Shown here in pieces: positions 8,093 through 16,356 of a DNA stretch of 26,413 nucleotides. The translations under genes were made by a program, and so were the position numbers. Position 1 is the first letter of the stretch, and the number at the start of each line of letters is the position of its first letter. The notes under the pieces are model-generated. The model did not search any database and was not told the origin of the DNA. It saw only the letters and a list, made by a program, of their open reading frames with translations. The stretch is from Firmicutes bacterium UBA1702 (GTDB lineage: Bacteria; Bacillota; Clostridia; Peptostreptococcales; Anaerovoracaceae). Location of the stretch: contig DCJK01000011.1 in the NCBI GenBank assembly GCA_002320005.1, positions 1 to 26,413 of the forward strand, read 5' to 3'.

Positions 8093-8103
8093 GGGAGGAG
8101 TTC

Positions 8104-8580
8104 ATGACAAAAGATTTTGGAAAGATTGCAGAGACCAGTCTGCTGTACGATTTCTATGGCGCTTTGCTAACAGATAAGCAGCGAGAGGTAATGGCCCTCT
8201 ACCATGAGGAAAATCTTTCTCTTTCTGAAATTGCGTCGGAATTCGGCATCTCTAGGCAGGCGGTTCATGATACCTTAAAAAAAGCGGAACAGGCGCTGAA
8301 GGAATACGAAGAAAAGCTTAAACTTATGGAAAAGTTCGCAAGGACGGAAGCCGCCATTGCGGAGATAGATCATGAGATTGAAGAAATAGAAAAGCGGGTA
8401 GCCCTATGGAGAGCAGGCTGTTCGGCCGGCGCTGCAGGCGAGTCAGAGGCATGTTTTGCCGGAAGTTCTGCAGGAGCCGCGGAGAAAAGCCCTCTGGCAG
8501 GGAACGCCGATAAAGAGGATATGCTTATTATTGAGCAGCTCAGGAAAATCAAGTCTGTCATAGACAGTCTGGAGGAATAA
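8104..8580 (+). CDS. ylxM: YlxM family SRP-associated HTH protein
   Basis: A small sigma-70-region-4-like helix-turn-helix protein encoded just before ffh in most Firmicutes and thought to help the signal recognition particle. The 158 residues begin with the YlxM core (about 1-75): SLLYDFYGALLTDKQ, ALYHEENLSLSEIA and EFGISRQAVHD. Then comes a charged helix (75-102), a low-complexity Ala/Gly/Ser/Cys-rich stretch (105-135) and a final helix. YlxM is usually about 110 residues, so the tail is an extension. ATG 8104 is chosen because GGGAGG lies 5 nt upstream; in-frame upstream codons to 8017 have no binding site. It ends directly at the ffh start with no gap. Confidence 0.9.
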   Translation: MTKDFGKIAETSLLYDFYGALLTDKQREVMALYHEENLSLSEIASEFGISRQAVHDTLKKAEQALKEYEEKLKLMEKFARTEAAIAEIDHEIEEIEKRVALWRAGCSAGAAGESEACFAGSSAGAAEKSPLAGNADKEDMLIIEQLRKIKSVIDSLEE

Positions 8581-9921
8581 ATGGCATTTGAATCATTATC
8601 CGAAAAACTTCAAAGCACGTTTAAAAAACTGAAAGGTAAGGGAGTGCTGACAGAGGCCGACATAAACGAGGCCATGCGGGAAGTAAAACTTGCCCTTCTT
8701 GAAGCGGATGTAAACTTTAAAGTCGTAAAAGAATTTGTATCAGAAGTCAAGGAAAAGTGCATGGGGCAGGAGGTCCTTGCAAGCCTGACGCCCGGACAGC
8801 AGGTAATAAAGATTGTAAATGAGCAGCTGACACAGCTCATGGGCGGAACGGGAAGCAAGCTGACATATTCACCCAGCGGTTTCACAGTACTGCTGATGGT
8901 GGGTCTGCAGGGTACCGGCAAGACCACCACCTGCGGCAAGCTGGCCGGCTATCTTAAGAAGAACGGTAAAAAACCAATGCTCTGTGCCTGTGATATATAC
9001 AGGCCTGCAGCAATCGATCAGCTGGAAGTTGTTGGCCGGTCCGTGGGAGTTCCGGTGTATGTGGAACGTGATAACCGTTCTGCTGAGGAAATAGCGGTAA
9101 ACGCCCGTAAGGAAGCCGAAAAAAAAGGCTTTGATGTCCTGATTGTTGATACAGCAGGACGGCTTCAGATAGACGAGGACCTGATGGAAGAACTGGCAAG
9201 AGTCAAAAAGACGGTACGGCCTCATGAAATTCTGCTGGTTGTTGATGCGCTTACAGGTCAGGACGCGGTCAATGCTGCAGAGGGATTTAATGAGAAACTG
9301 GGCATTGACGGTATCATAATGACAAAGATGGACGGCGATTCCAGAGGCGGCGCTGCACTTTCTGCCAAGAAAGTTACAGGCAAGCCGGTGAAATTTATAG
9401 GTGTCGGAGAAAAATTCGATGCACTGGAACCTTTCCATCCGGAAAGAATGGCAAGCAGAATCCTCGGAATGGGGGATATGCTTTCATTGATAGAAAAAGC
9501 TCAGGAAAGCTATGATGAAGAACAGGCTGCTAAACTCGAAAAGAAGTTCCGAAAGAACGAGTTTACACTTGAGGACTATCTGGATCAGATGGAGCAGATG
9601 AACAAAATGGGAGGACTGGGCAAGCTGATTGAAATGATGCCGGGCATGGGCGGCAAAAAAGTCACTGATGACGAAATAGAAAAAGGCGAAAAGGAATTAA
9701 AGCAGATGCAGGCCATCATCTATTCCATGACGCCGGAGGAAAGGCAGAACCCTCAGGTTCTCAACGCCAGCCGCAGAAAGAGAATTGCGGCCGGATCAGG
9801 CCAGCCTGTCAGCAAAATAAACAGCTTAATCAAGAAGTATGAGGACACCAAGAAACTGATGAAGCAGTTTACAAGTCCCGGCTTTATGAAGAAAAATAAA
9901 AGATTTAAAGGATTGTTTTAA
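8581..9921 (+). CDS. ffh: Signal recognition particle protein Ffh
   Basis: The 446-residue SRP54 GTPase that binds signal sequences on the ribosome and delivers them to FtsY at the membrane. N domain 1-90; G domain with G1 GLQGTGKTT (108-116), DTAGR (190-194) and TKMD (248-251); methionine-rich M domain from about 330, with the finger loop around MMPGMGGKK and the RNA-binding helix SRRKRIAAGSGQ (398-408). Full length with all motifs. The ATG abuts the ylxM stop codon, with GGAGG inside the ylxM end. Followed closely by rpsP. Confidence 0.98.
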   Translation: MAFESLSEKLQSTFKKLKGKGVLTEADINEAMREVKLALLEADVNFKVVKEFVSEVKEKCMGQEVLASLTPGQQVIKIVNEQLTQLMGGTGSKLTYSPSGFTVLLMVGLQGTGKTTTCGKLAGYLKKNGKKPMLCACDIYRPAAIDQLEVVGRSVGVPVYVERDNRSAEEIAVNARKEAEKKGFDVLIVDTAGRLQIDEDLMEELARVKKTVRPHEILLVVDALTGQDAVNAAEGFNEKLGIDGIIMTKMDGDSRGGAALSAKKVTGKPVKFIGVGEKFDALEPFHPERMASRILGMGDMLSLIEKAQESYDEEQAAKLEKKFRKNEFTLEDYLDQMEQMNKMGGLGKLIEMMPGMGGKKVTDDEIEKGEKELKQMQAIIYSMTPEERQNPQVLNASRRKRIAAGSGQPVSKINSLIKKYEDTKKLMKQFTSPGFMKKNKRFKGLF

Positions 9922-9936
9922 GGAGGAAAAACAAAA

Positions 9937-10179
9937 ATGGTAAAGATCAGATTAAAGAGAATGGGAGCACACAAGAAGCCTTTTTACAGAATCGTAGTTG
10001 CAGATGTAAGAGCACCTAGAGACGGCAGATTTATCGAAGAGATCGGATACTACGATCCGATGAAGGACCCTAAAGTAATAAAGATCAACGAAGAATTAGC
10101 TCAGAAATGGCTTTCCAACGGAGCACAGCCTACAGACACAGTAAAGGATCTGTTCAAGAAGACCGGAATCATAAAATAA
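9937..10179 (+). CDS. rpsP: 30S ribosomal protein S16
   Basis: An 80-residue small-subunit protein needed for 30S assembly. It starts MVKIRLKRMGAHKKPFYRIV and contains ADVRAPRDGRFIEEIGYYDP, the family signature. AAGGAGG sits upstream of the ATG. The ffh-rpsP-khpA-rimM-trmD order is standard in Clostridia. Confidence 0.98.
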   Translation: MVKIRLKRMGAHKKPFYRIVVADVRAPRDGRFIEEIGYYDPMKDPKVIKINEELAQKWLSNGAQPTDTVKDLFKKTGIIK

Positions 10180-10199
10180 CAGGAAAGCGGTGAAGACTA

Positions 10200-10433
10200 A
10201 TGACTAAACTGGTTGAAGCAATCGCAAAGTCACTGGTTGATAATCCGGATGGTGTTGTGGTGTCAGAGACGACCGGACGTCAGGGTACGGTAATCCGCCT
10301 GAAGGTTGACCCAGGCGATATGGGTAAAGTTATCGGCAAGCAGGGCAGGATTGCAAAGGCATTCCGCACTGTTGTCAATGCCGCAGCAACAAAGGAAAAC
10401 AAAAAAGTGACAGTAGAAATTGTGAAGGAATAG
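10200..10433 (+). CDS. khpA: KH-domain RNA-binding protein KhpA
   Basis: A 77-residue single KH domain protein with the GxxG loop in VIGKQGRIAKA. KhpA pairs with KhpB/Jag to bind RNA and influence cell elongation and division in Gram-positive bacteria. Normal length, 20 nt after rpsP. The ribosome binding site (GGAAAGCGGTGA region) is moderate. Confidence 0.95.
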   Translation: MTKLVEAIAKSLVDNPDGVVVSETTGRQGTVIRLKVDPGDMGKVIGKQGRIAKAFRTVVNAAATKENKKVTVEIVKE

Positions 10434-10447
10434 CTTTTAATGACGGA

Positions 10448-10489
10448 TATAGGCACATATTTACCGGTACAGGTATTTATGTGCCTATA
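10448..10489 (+). other. Long hairpin between khpA and rimM
   Basis: TATAGGCACATA (10448-10459) pairs perfectly with 10478-10489, with an inner TACC/GGTA stem. No T-run follows, so it is not a standard terminator. It may be an RNA processing or stability element separating the first half of the operon from rimM-trmD. Confidence 0.6.
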
Positions 10490-10507
10490 GTAATAATCAG
10501 GAGAAAA

Positions 10508-11032
10508 ATGGAAAAAATTAAAATAGGAAAAATCGTCAATGCAGTGGCCCTGAAGGGTGAGGTAAAGATATATAATTATTCCGATTATAAAGAAAGATTC
10601 GAAGAAATAGAAAAAATTCTTGTCATGGACGGCAGAGAATTGAGAGAAATGAAAATAGAAAACATCAGGTATCAGAAGAACATGGTGATAGCCAAGCTTG
10701 GCGGTGTAGATGACAGGACACAGGCGGAAAAACTGAAGGATTGTGATGTCTTTATCACCGAAGAAGATCTCAGGATATTGCCTGAAGATACCTTTTATAT
10801 AAGAGATCTTATAGGATGCGCTGTTGTGGATGATGCAGCAGGGCAGAAAATAGGAACGGTAAAAGATGTGATACAGAACTGTGCTCAGGATATCTATCAG
10901 ATAGAACTGACTTCGGGAGGAGAAGCTCTCGTTCCGGCAGTAGCTCAGTTTATAAAAAAAATTGACATAGAAAACAAGATAATAAAAATCAATGTTATTC
11001 CCGGCCTTATCGGAGGGGCTGAGGAGGTTTAA
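10508..11032 (+). CDS. rimM: 16S rRNA processing/ribosome maturation factor RimM
   Basis: A 174-residue factor for maturation of the 30S head. The N-terminal beta-barrel carries IGKIVNAVALKGEVKI and the C-terminal PRC-barrel has FYIRDLIGCAVVDD and VPAVAQFIKKIDIENKII. ATG 10508 is preferred over an in-frame ATG at 10481 because AGGAG lies just before it and the upstream codons fall inside the hairpin. Next to trmD, its usual partner. Confidence 0.95.
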   Translation: MEKIKIGKIVNAVALKGEVKIYNYSDYKERFEEIEKILVMDGRELREMKIENIRYQKNMVIAKLGGVDDRTQAEKLKDCDVFITEEDLRILPEDTFYIRDLIGCAVVDDAAGQKIGTVKDVIQNCAQDIYQIELTSGGEALVPAVAQFIKKIDIENKIIKINVIPGLIGGAEEV

Positions 11033-11050
11033 AAAGGACGGAAGAAAGCT

Positions 11051-11785
11051 ATGAAAATCAACATCCTTACACTTTTTCCCGAGATGTTCACCGGTGTGAC
11101 TCAAAGCAGCATACTGGGACGGGCCTGCCAAAAAGGTGTACTGGACATAAACCTTATAAACATCAGAGACTACAGTCTTGATAAACACAACAAGACCGAC
11201 GACACCCCCTTCGGGGGCGGGCCTGGAATGGTGATGATGGCTCAGCCTGCCTTTGATGCTCTAAAAACCACATCGGGAAAGGTTATATACATGTCCCCCA
11301 GGGGCAGCCTTTTGTGCCGGGAAAAAATAGAACAGCTTTCCTCTGAAGAGGAGCTTACCATACTTTGCGGGCATTATGAGGGAATGGATCAGAGAGTCCT
11401 GGACTACTGGAATGCTGAAGAGATATCCGTAGGAGATTACATCCTTACAGGAGGAGAACTTCCGGCCATGGTGCTTATAGATGCGGTAGCAAGGTTTTTG
11501 CCCGGAGTTCTCGGCAACGAGGCATCTGCTGCAGATGAGTCGATATATTCCGGACTTCTTGAGTGCGACCAGTATACGAAACCCAGAAACTATCAGGGTA
11601 TGGAGGTACCGGAGATACTGACAAACGGCAATCATAAACTGATTCATCTCTGGCAGTACGAAAACGCCCTTAATATCACCAGAGAACGCAGGCCGGATCT
11701 GTGGAAAGCATATATAGAGAGTGAAAAAAATCTGACAAAAGATGAGAAAAAAATATTGGAAAAGGTTGCGGCTAAAGAACTTTAG
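11051..11785 (+). CDS. trmD: tRNA (guanine37-N1)-methyltransferase TrmD
   Basis: A 244-residue SPOUT enzyme that makes m1G37 next to the anticodon and prevents frameshifting. The N-terminus is ILTLFPEMF; the knot motifs are GHYEGMDQRV (107-116) and SVGDYILTGGELPAM (126-140). Arg148 in ARFLPG matches the conserved E. coli Arg154. At the position of E. coli catalytic Asp169 this protein has Glu163 (context AADESIYSGLLE), and the usual PHYTRP is DQYTKP. Glu at this site may occur in other Clostridia, so activity is probably retained. Downstream gene order departs from the common trmD-rplS. Confidence 0.96.
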   Translation: MKINILTLFPEMFTGVTQSSILGRACQKGVLDINLINIRDYSLDKHNKTDDTPFGGGPGMVMMAQPAFDALKTTSGKVIYMSPRGSLLCREKIEQLSSEEELTILCGHYEGMDQRVLDYWNAEEISVGDYILTGGELPAMVLIDAVARFLPGVLGNEASAADESIYSGLLECDQYTKPRNYQGMEVPEILTNGNHKLIHLWQYENALNITRERRPDLWKAYIESEKNLTKDEKKILEKVAAKEL

Positions 11786-11790
11786 AAAGG

Positions 11791-11819
11791 TTGTCTTACA
11801 CCATATTTCGTGTTAAAAT
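11791..11819 (+). promoter_or_regulatory. Promoter of the HlyD-like gene
   Basis: TTGTCT (11791-11796), 17 nt, TAAAAT (11814-11819) with TGT in front. The start point is predicted at about 11826, one base before the ATG. Confidence 0.75.
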
Positions 11820-11826
11820 ATAAAAG

Positions 11827-12744
11827 ATGAAAAAGACTTCTTTGAAGACAAAAAAAGGACTCATTGCCTTTCTGGCGCTGTTTATCCTTTTATATGTGAT
11901 AATATATGTGGTACCAAAAGTTTCGGATATCTTTACACAGACTTATATTGCTCAATACGGCACGTTGGAGGTAAGCCGAAAGGAGGAAGCCGTTGTGGTA
12001 AGAAGCGAAGAGGTTTACAAGGCATCTGCAGGAGGGAGCCTGCAGAGAAAAGCCCAAGGAGGTCAGCTTCTTAGAGCCGGGAATGCGGCGGTGACTGTGG
12101 CAGGTTCAGATCAGGCTGTTTCCGGACGGGGCATTGTAAGCTACTATTACGACGGATACGAAAGCAGAATCACGCCGGATAATATGGAAAGCCTCAGTGA
12201 AAGCATCATAAGTGAATTCAAAGAAGGTGAAGGAGTAAAAGATACTGCTTCAGGGACTGTTGAGGCAGGCAGTGTGGTGTTCAAACTGATAGACCCAAGC
12301 AAATGGTACCTGGTATTCTGGTCAGAAACAGACGATGCCCAGGTGTTCAGTCAGGGGGATAGTGTGCTGGCCGACATGGGAGACGGTGAGCGCATACAGA
12401 TGACAGTAAAGAGCATAACCAAATCTTCGGAAAAAAAGCGTATAGTACTGGAATGTGACAGATACTACGACGATTTTGATAAGTACAGGGTCAGGGAATG
12501 CAGCATAATAGCTTCCAGCTACAGCGGTATTATCCTCAACACTGACAGTATAGTTGAAAAAGACGGCGTTAAAGGCGTATATGTGATGGACAAGTTTAAC
12601 AAGACAAATTTTGTTCCTATAATGATTCTTTCAGAACAAAACGGTAAAACCGTAGTTGAAAAGAACTACTTTTACGACCGGGAAGGACAGCGAATTGACA
12701 CCGTAAAAAATTATGACGAAATTGTAAAATCCGGAAACAGATAA
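11827..12744 (+). CDS. HlyD-like membrane-anchored protein
   Basis: A 305-residue protein with a short basic N-terminus, one membrane segment (about 11-30) and an extracytoplasmic part. It resembles the HlyD/membrane-fusion-like proteins found beside yggS-sepF in Clostridia: EEAVVVRSEEVYKA, a beta-barrel/lipoyl-like section with GIVSYYYDGYE, and a closing VKGVYVMDK segment. No transporter gene is adjacent, so a classic efflux role is unlikely to be complete here; a link to envelope assembly or division is only suggested by the neighbours. There is no Shine-Dalgarno before ATG 11827, and a strong promoter ends 7 nt upstream, so the mRNA may be leaderless. Confidence 0.8.
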   Translation: MKKTSLKTKKGLIAFLALFILLYVIIYVVPKVSDIFTQTYIAQYGTLEVSRKEEAVVVRSEEVYKASAGGSLQRKAQGGQLLRAGNAAVTVAGSDQAVSGRGIVSYYYDGYESRITPDNMESLSESIISEFKEGEGVKDTASGTVEAGSVVFKLIDPSKWYLVFWSETDDAQVFSQGDSVLADMGDGERIQMTVKSITKSSEKKRIVLECDRYYDDFDKYRVRECSIIASSYSGIILNTDSIVEKDGVKGVYVMDKFNKTNFVPIMILSEQNGKTVVEKNYFYDREGQRIDTVKNYDEIVKSGNR

Positions 12745-12768
12745 TATTGACAAAAGGGAGTGATCAAA

Positions 12769-13473
12769 ATGTCAATCGGAGGAAATATTGAATACATCCA
12801 GGATTTAAAGAAAAAAGCAGCTGAGAGATCAGGACGAAGCGGAGATGATGTGTTGCTGGTAGCAGTAACCAAGCTCCATTCAACTGACGAGATAAACGAG
12901 GCCATTCACTGCGGAATCACAGATATAGGTGAGAACAAGGTGCAGGAGATAATGGACAAGTATGACAGGGTTGAACCTGTAAGGTGGCATCTGATAGGTC
13001 ACCTTCAGACAAACAAGGTAAAATATATCATAGACAAGGTGTCCATGATACATTCCGTTGATTCTCTTAAACTTGCTCAGGAAATTAACAAGCGTGCGCA
13101 GCAGCACGGACTTGTTATGGATATTCTGATTCAGGTTAACTCAGCCATGGAAGAAAGCAAGTTCGGAATTACCACAGAGGAGACAGGTGAACTTATCGGA
13201 CAGATTCTTGAAACATGTCCTAATGTAAGGATAAGAGGTCTGATGTGCATAGCTCCTTTTGAAGATAATCCCGATGATGCAAGGGTGTACTTTGCTGAGG
13301 TAAAGAAGCTTTATGACAAATACGGACAGATAGATCACCCTATGCTTGACTTCAAATACCTTTCCATGGGTATGTCCAATGACTTTGAAGTCGCCATTGA
13401 GGAAGGCTCCAACCTTATTCGTGTGGGCACATCGATTTTCGGAGCCAGAGATTATTCGAAAAAAATGGGCTAA
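12769..13473 (+). CDS. yggS: Pyridoxal phosphate homeostasis protein YggS/YlmE
   Basis: A 234-residue PLP-binding single-domain protein of the alanine racemase-like barrel type that keeps free PLP and amino/keto acid pools in balance. The PLP lysine is Lys35 in LLVAVTKLHS; other signatures are DIGENKVQE, WHLIGHLQTNK, VNSAMEESKFG and LSMGMSNDFEVAIEEGS. The start is ATG 12769, with AAAGGGAG 8 nt upstream; an in-frame GTG at 12760 lies inside that binding site. The yggS-sepF-yggT-divIVA order is standard in Firmicutes. Confidence 0.96.
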   Translation: MSIGGNIEYIQDLKKKAAERSGRSGDDVLLVAVTKLHSTDEINEAIHCGITDIGENKVQEIMDKYDRVEPVRWHLIGHLQTNKVKYIIDKVSMIHSVDSLKLAQEINKRAQQHGLVMDILIQVNSAMEESKFGITTEETGELIGQILETCPNVRIRGLMCIAPFEDNPDDARVYFAEVKKLYDKYGQIDHPMLDFKYLSMGMSNDFEVAIEEGSNLIRVGTSIFGARDYSKKMG

Positions 13474-13495
13474 TAGAACTGCAGGAGGAAATTAA

Positions 13496-13987
13496 ATGGG
13501 ATTTTCAGACACTTTTAAGAAACTGGTCGGAATTGAAGAAATTGATGACGAATTTGACAGCGAAGAAATAAAAGAAGAAAAAGAAAGAATTTCGAGAGAG
13601 AGCACACGCAAGGCTGCGCCGGACTTCAGAGCTCCCAAAGGCGGAAATGAGGCGCCTAAGGCAGTGCCTATTGAAAGGAGAATTTCGGTTGCAGGAACCA
13701 GCGCTTTCAAGCTGGTAGTAATTGAACCAAAAAGCTTTGACGAATGTCCTAAACTGGTTGACAGCCTCAAGGGCAGAAGACCTGTAATTATAAATCTCGA
13801 AAAAATAGAGACTGAAACCGCCAAAAAAATATTTGATTTTTTAAGCGGAGCTACATATGCTTTAAACGGAAACGTTCAGAAGGTTGCCAATAACATATTC
13901 ATATTTGCACCTGAAAGCGTTGACATTGCAGCAAATCAAGACGAAAGGGGATTTGACTTCGGGGGCAGCAAAAACCCTTGGAGATAA
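13496..13987 (+). CDS. sepF: Cell division protein SepF
   Basis: A 163-residue protein that binds the FtsZ tail and the membrane and organises the division septum. The N-terminal amphipathic helix MGFSDTFKKLVG is the membrane anchor, followed by an acidic linker and the DUF552 core (about 75-150) with VIEPKSFDECPKLVDSL, PVIINLE and FLSGATYALNG. CAGGAGG precedes the ATG. Part of the division cluster with yggT and divIVA. Confidence 0.95.
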   Translation: MGFSDTFKKLVGIEEIDDEFDSEEIKEEKERISRESTRKAAPDFRAPKGGNEAPKAVPIERRISVAGTSAFKLVVIEPKSFDECPKLVDSLKGRRPVIINLEKIETETAKKIFDFLSGATYALNGNVQKVANNIFIFAPESVDIAANQDERGFDFGGSKNPWR

Positions 13988-14001
13988 TCTTAAAGGAAGA
14001 C

Positions 14002-14280
14002 ATGAAAGGAATTCTGGTTTACGCCATATACATTTTCTGTAACATACTGGTCACGGCGCTGCTTATAAGAGCGCTGCTCAGCTGGTTTGTAAGAGATTAT
14101 TACAGCCCTCTGGGTAAAATTTATTCGGCTCTTATCAGGTTCACCGAGCCTATGGTGGAGCCATTCAGAAGGCTGCTCAGCAGATTTAATACGGGAATGC
14201 TGGATTTTTCAGTGCTTCTGGCCATGGTGGCAATTGAAGTGATTGCAAAGATCCTTGTAAGGATTATTTTAATATTTTAA
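14002..14280 (+). CDS. YggT/YlmG family membrane protein
   Basis: A 92-residue protein with two membrane helices (about 4-27 and 68-91) joined by a loop holding the family motif FTEPMVEPFRRLL. YggT proteins sit next to sepF and affect nucleoid or septum organisation; mechanism unknown. ATG 14002 is chosen because AAGGA lies 4-5 nt upstream. An in-frame TTG at 13978 would overlap sepF by 10 nt and cannot be excluded. Confidence 0.9.
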   Translation: MKGILVYAIYIFCNILVTALLIRALLSWFVRDYYSPLGKIYSALIRFTEPMVEPFRRLLSRFNTGMLDFSVLLAMVAIEVIAKILVRIILIF

Positions 14281-14302
14281 CACAATGTTTTAGGAGGAAG
14301 CT

Positions 14303-14884
14303 ATGATTACACCTGCCGATATTGAATACAAACAGTTCAGCAAAGCGGTAAGAGGATATAACGAGGATGAAGTAGATTCTTTTCTGGATCTGATCATTGT
14401 GGACATGGAAAACCTTATCAGAGAGAACAAGAAACTGAAAGGGGATCTGGAAAGGGTCAAAGCACAGGCTGAACAACAAAGCAGCGCTGAGACGTCGGTG
14501 TACGAAACTCTTGAAACTGCCAAATCGCTGATGAACGATATTGCAGCAAGTGCAGAACGCAGAGCGGAAGTCCTTATTAAAAATGCGGAGCTGGAGGCTT
14601 CTCTGATAACAAAAGAAGCCAAAGAGTCCATTTCCAAGCTTACGGATGAGGGAAACAGACTCAGAGGAAGAGTGGAAAATCTGAGAAACAGATACAAGAA
14701 AATGCTGGAAGATGAACTGGAGCGAGTAAGTTATGTTAACGATGATCTGCTGGAGGAATTTGAAAAGGAATTTCTGCCTGCATCAATGACTCCGGACAGA
14801 AGCACTGTGGTGATGGAACCTATAAGCAATCCGGCAGAAGACAAAAAGCAGGACTTAACAAAAACCATTGTAAATCTTAGATAA
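14303..14884 (+). CDS. divIVA: DivIVA-family cell pole/division protein
   Basis: A 193-residue coiled-coil protein that marks negatively curved membrane at septa and poles. The N-terminal lipid-binding domain is typical: ITPADIEYKQFSKAVRGY then DEVDSFLD. A long heptad-rich region follows (about 30-150) and a variable tail. TAGGAGG precedes the ATG. It lies directly after sepF-yggT as in bacilli and clostridia. Confidence 0.95.
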   Translation: MITPADIEYKQFSKAVRGYNEDEVDSFLDLIIVDMENLIRENKKLKGDLERVKAQAEQQSSAETSVYETLETAKSLMNDIAASAERRAEVLIKNAELEASLITKEAKESISKLTDEGNRLRGRVENLRNRYKKMLEDELERVSYVNDDLLEEFEKEFLPASMTPDRSTVVMEPISNPAEDKKQDLTKTIVNLR

Positions 14885-14902
14885 TAGGGGGATTCGGGGC
14901 AG

Positions 14903-15385
14903 GTGCCCGTCAGAGAAATGAAAAAATTCAGGTATGTGTTGGTAGTTGGGATTATTTTACTTGATCAGGCAGTAAAACTTCTGGTACGGACTGCAATGTA
15001 TGTAGGTCAGAGCTTTCCTGTGTTAGCAGACTTCTTCCATATAACTTATGTGCAGAACAGGGGGGCAGCTTTCAGTATTCTGTCCGGTAAATTCTTACTG
15101 CTTGTTGGAGTTCCTGCTGCAGCAGTGATATTTGCGCTTTGGTATATGGAAAAGCATATTGACTGTCACTGGACGCTTATGCTTTCGCTTTGCCTCATAA
15201 TCTCCGGAGGAATCGGCAATCTGATAGATAGAGTGTTTATGGGATTTGTGACGGATATGTTTGATTTTGGATTTTTCCCTGTATTTAATGTTGCGGATAT
15301 TGCAGTATGCGTCGGAGCAGGGTTTCTGATACTTTACACATTCTGGTTTTCTGAAAAGGAGCAGATAAGCGGCAGCAATGCCTGA
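14903..15385 (+). CDS. lspA: Lipoprotein signal peptidase LspA
   Basis: A 160-residue polytopic aspartyl protease that removes signal peptides from diacylglyceryl-prolipoproteins. Four membrane segments are visible (about 10-26, 64-81, 92-104, 131-149). The catalytic pair is Asp118 in GFVTDMFDF and Asp132 in FNVADIAV; VQNRGAAFS and GNLIDRV are the other conserved motifs. The start is taken as GTG 14903 with AGGGGGA 9 nt upstream; ATG 14918 is the alternative. Lies between divIVA and the pseudouridine synthase. Confidence 0.96.
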   Translation: MPVREMKKFRYVLVVGIILLDQAVKLLVRTAMYVGQSFPVLADFFHITYVQNRGAAFSILSGKFLLLVGVPAAAVIFALWYMEKHIDCHWTLMLSLCLIISGGIGNLIDRVFMGFVTDMFDFGFFPVFNVADIAVCVGAGFLILYTFWFSEKEQISGSNA

Positions 15386-15393
15386 ACTTTAAC

Positions 15394-16356
15394 ATGAAAG
15401 AATCTAAAGAATCTAATGAATACAAAATTTTGGCAGATAAAGAAAGCAAGGGCACTAGAATTGATTTAGTGCTCTCTTTAAAATTGCCTGAAATTTCAAG
15501 GAGCTTTGTACAGAAACTCCTCGAAGGCGGAGCTGTAAAGGTAAATGGCAGTCAGTGCGTATCAAAGAAATACAAAGTAGAAGAAGGCGATGTCATAGAG
15601 GTCAATCTACCTGAGCCAAAAGAACTGGAAGTGGAAGCTGAAAACATACCTATTGAGATTGTTTATGAAGATGAAGATCTGATGGTGGTAAATAAGCCAA
15701 GAGGAATGGTCGTGCATCCGGCAGCGGGGAATGAAAGCGGCACCCTGGTCAATGCGGTGATGTACCATTGCGGAGACAGGCTTTCTTCCATAAACGGAGT
15801 CATAAGACCCGGAATAGTTCACAGGATAGATAAGGATACCAGCGGACTTCTGCTGATTGCAAAGACGGATATGGCTCACGAATCTCTTTCCGCTCAGTTG
15901 GCGGAACACTCCATAACGAGGCGCTACCAGGCTCTGGTTTTTGATAATCTGGCGGAAGATGAAGGAGTTATCGATGCACCTATAGGCAGAGACCCTTCCA
16001 ACAGGCTGCGGCGCGCCGTGACAGAACTTAACTCAAAAAGAGCAGTGACACACTGGCGTGTTATTGAACGTTTTGGAAGATACACTCTTGTGGAGGCGCG
16101 CCTTGAAACGGGGCGAACTCATCAGATAAGAGTTCACATGGCATATATCAAGCATCCTCTGGTTGGGGATGAGCTGTATGGACCTAAAAAGCAGCCATTT
16201 AACACGATGGGACAGCTGCTGCATGCAGGAGTATTGGGGTTTCGGCATCCAAAGACAGGAGAGTATATGGAATTTCAATGTCCCAGACCGGAGATATTTG
16301 ACAGCACATTGGAAAAAATAAGAAAACAGCAGGGGGAAAATCCATGGAGAAGATAA
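15394..16356 (+). CDS. RluD/RluA-family pseudouridine synthase
   Basis: A 320-residue enzyme that isomerises uridine in RNA, in this subfamily usually large-subunit rRNA. An S4 RNA-binding domain (about 19-75) precedes the catalytic domain. The catalytic aspartate is Asp146 in HRIDKDTSG (143-151); GRTHQIRVHM and HPLVGDELYG are also conserved. The lspA-rluD pairing is common in Firmicutes, where the gene is often called ylyB or rluD. It starts 8 nt after lspA and overlaps the next gene by 13 nt. Confidence 0.95.
   Translation: MKESKESNEYKILADKESKGTRIDLVLSLKLPEISRSFVQKLLEGGAVKVNGSQCVSKKYKVEEGDVIEVNLPEPKELEVEAENIPIEIVYEDEDLMVVNKPRGMVVHPAAGNESGTLVNAVMYHCGDRLSSINGVIRPGIVHRIDKDTSGLLLIAKTDMAHESLSAQLAEHSITRRYQALVFDNLAEDEGVIDAPIGRDPSNRLRRAVTELNSKRAVTHWRVIERFGRYTLVEARLETGRTHQIRVHMAYIKHPLVGDELYGPKKQPFNTMGQLLHAGVLGFRHPKTGEYMEFQCPRPEIFDSTLEKIRKQQGENPWRR

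Noticed and set aside
8017..8103. Longer N-terminus of YlxM from TTG 8017
   Set aside because: No ribosome binding site, runs through the predicted RNA leader, and the extra residues do not resemble YlxM; ATG 8104 has GGGAGG upstream.
10280..11188. 302-codon minus-strand open frame opposite khpA-rimM-trmD
   Set aside because: Antisense to well-identified conserved genes, aromatic/serine-rich shadow composition and no binding site.
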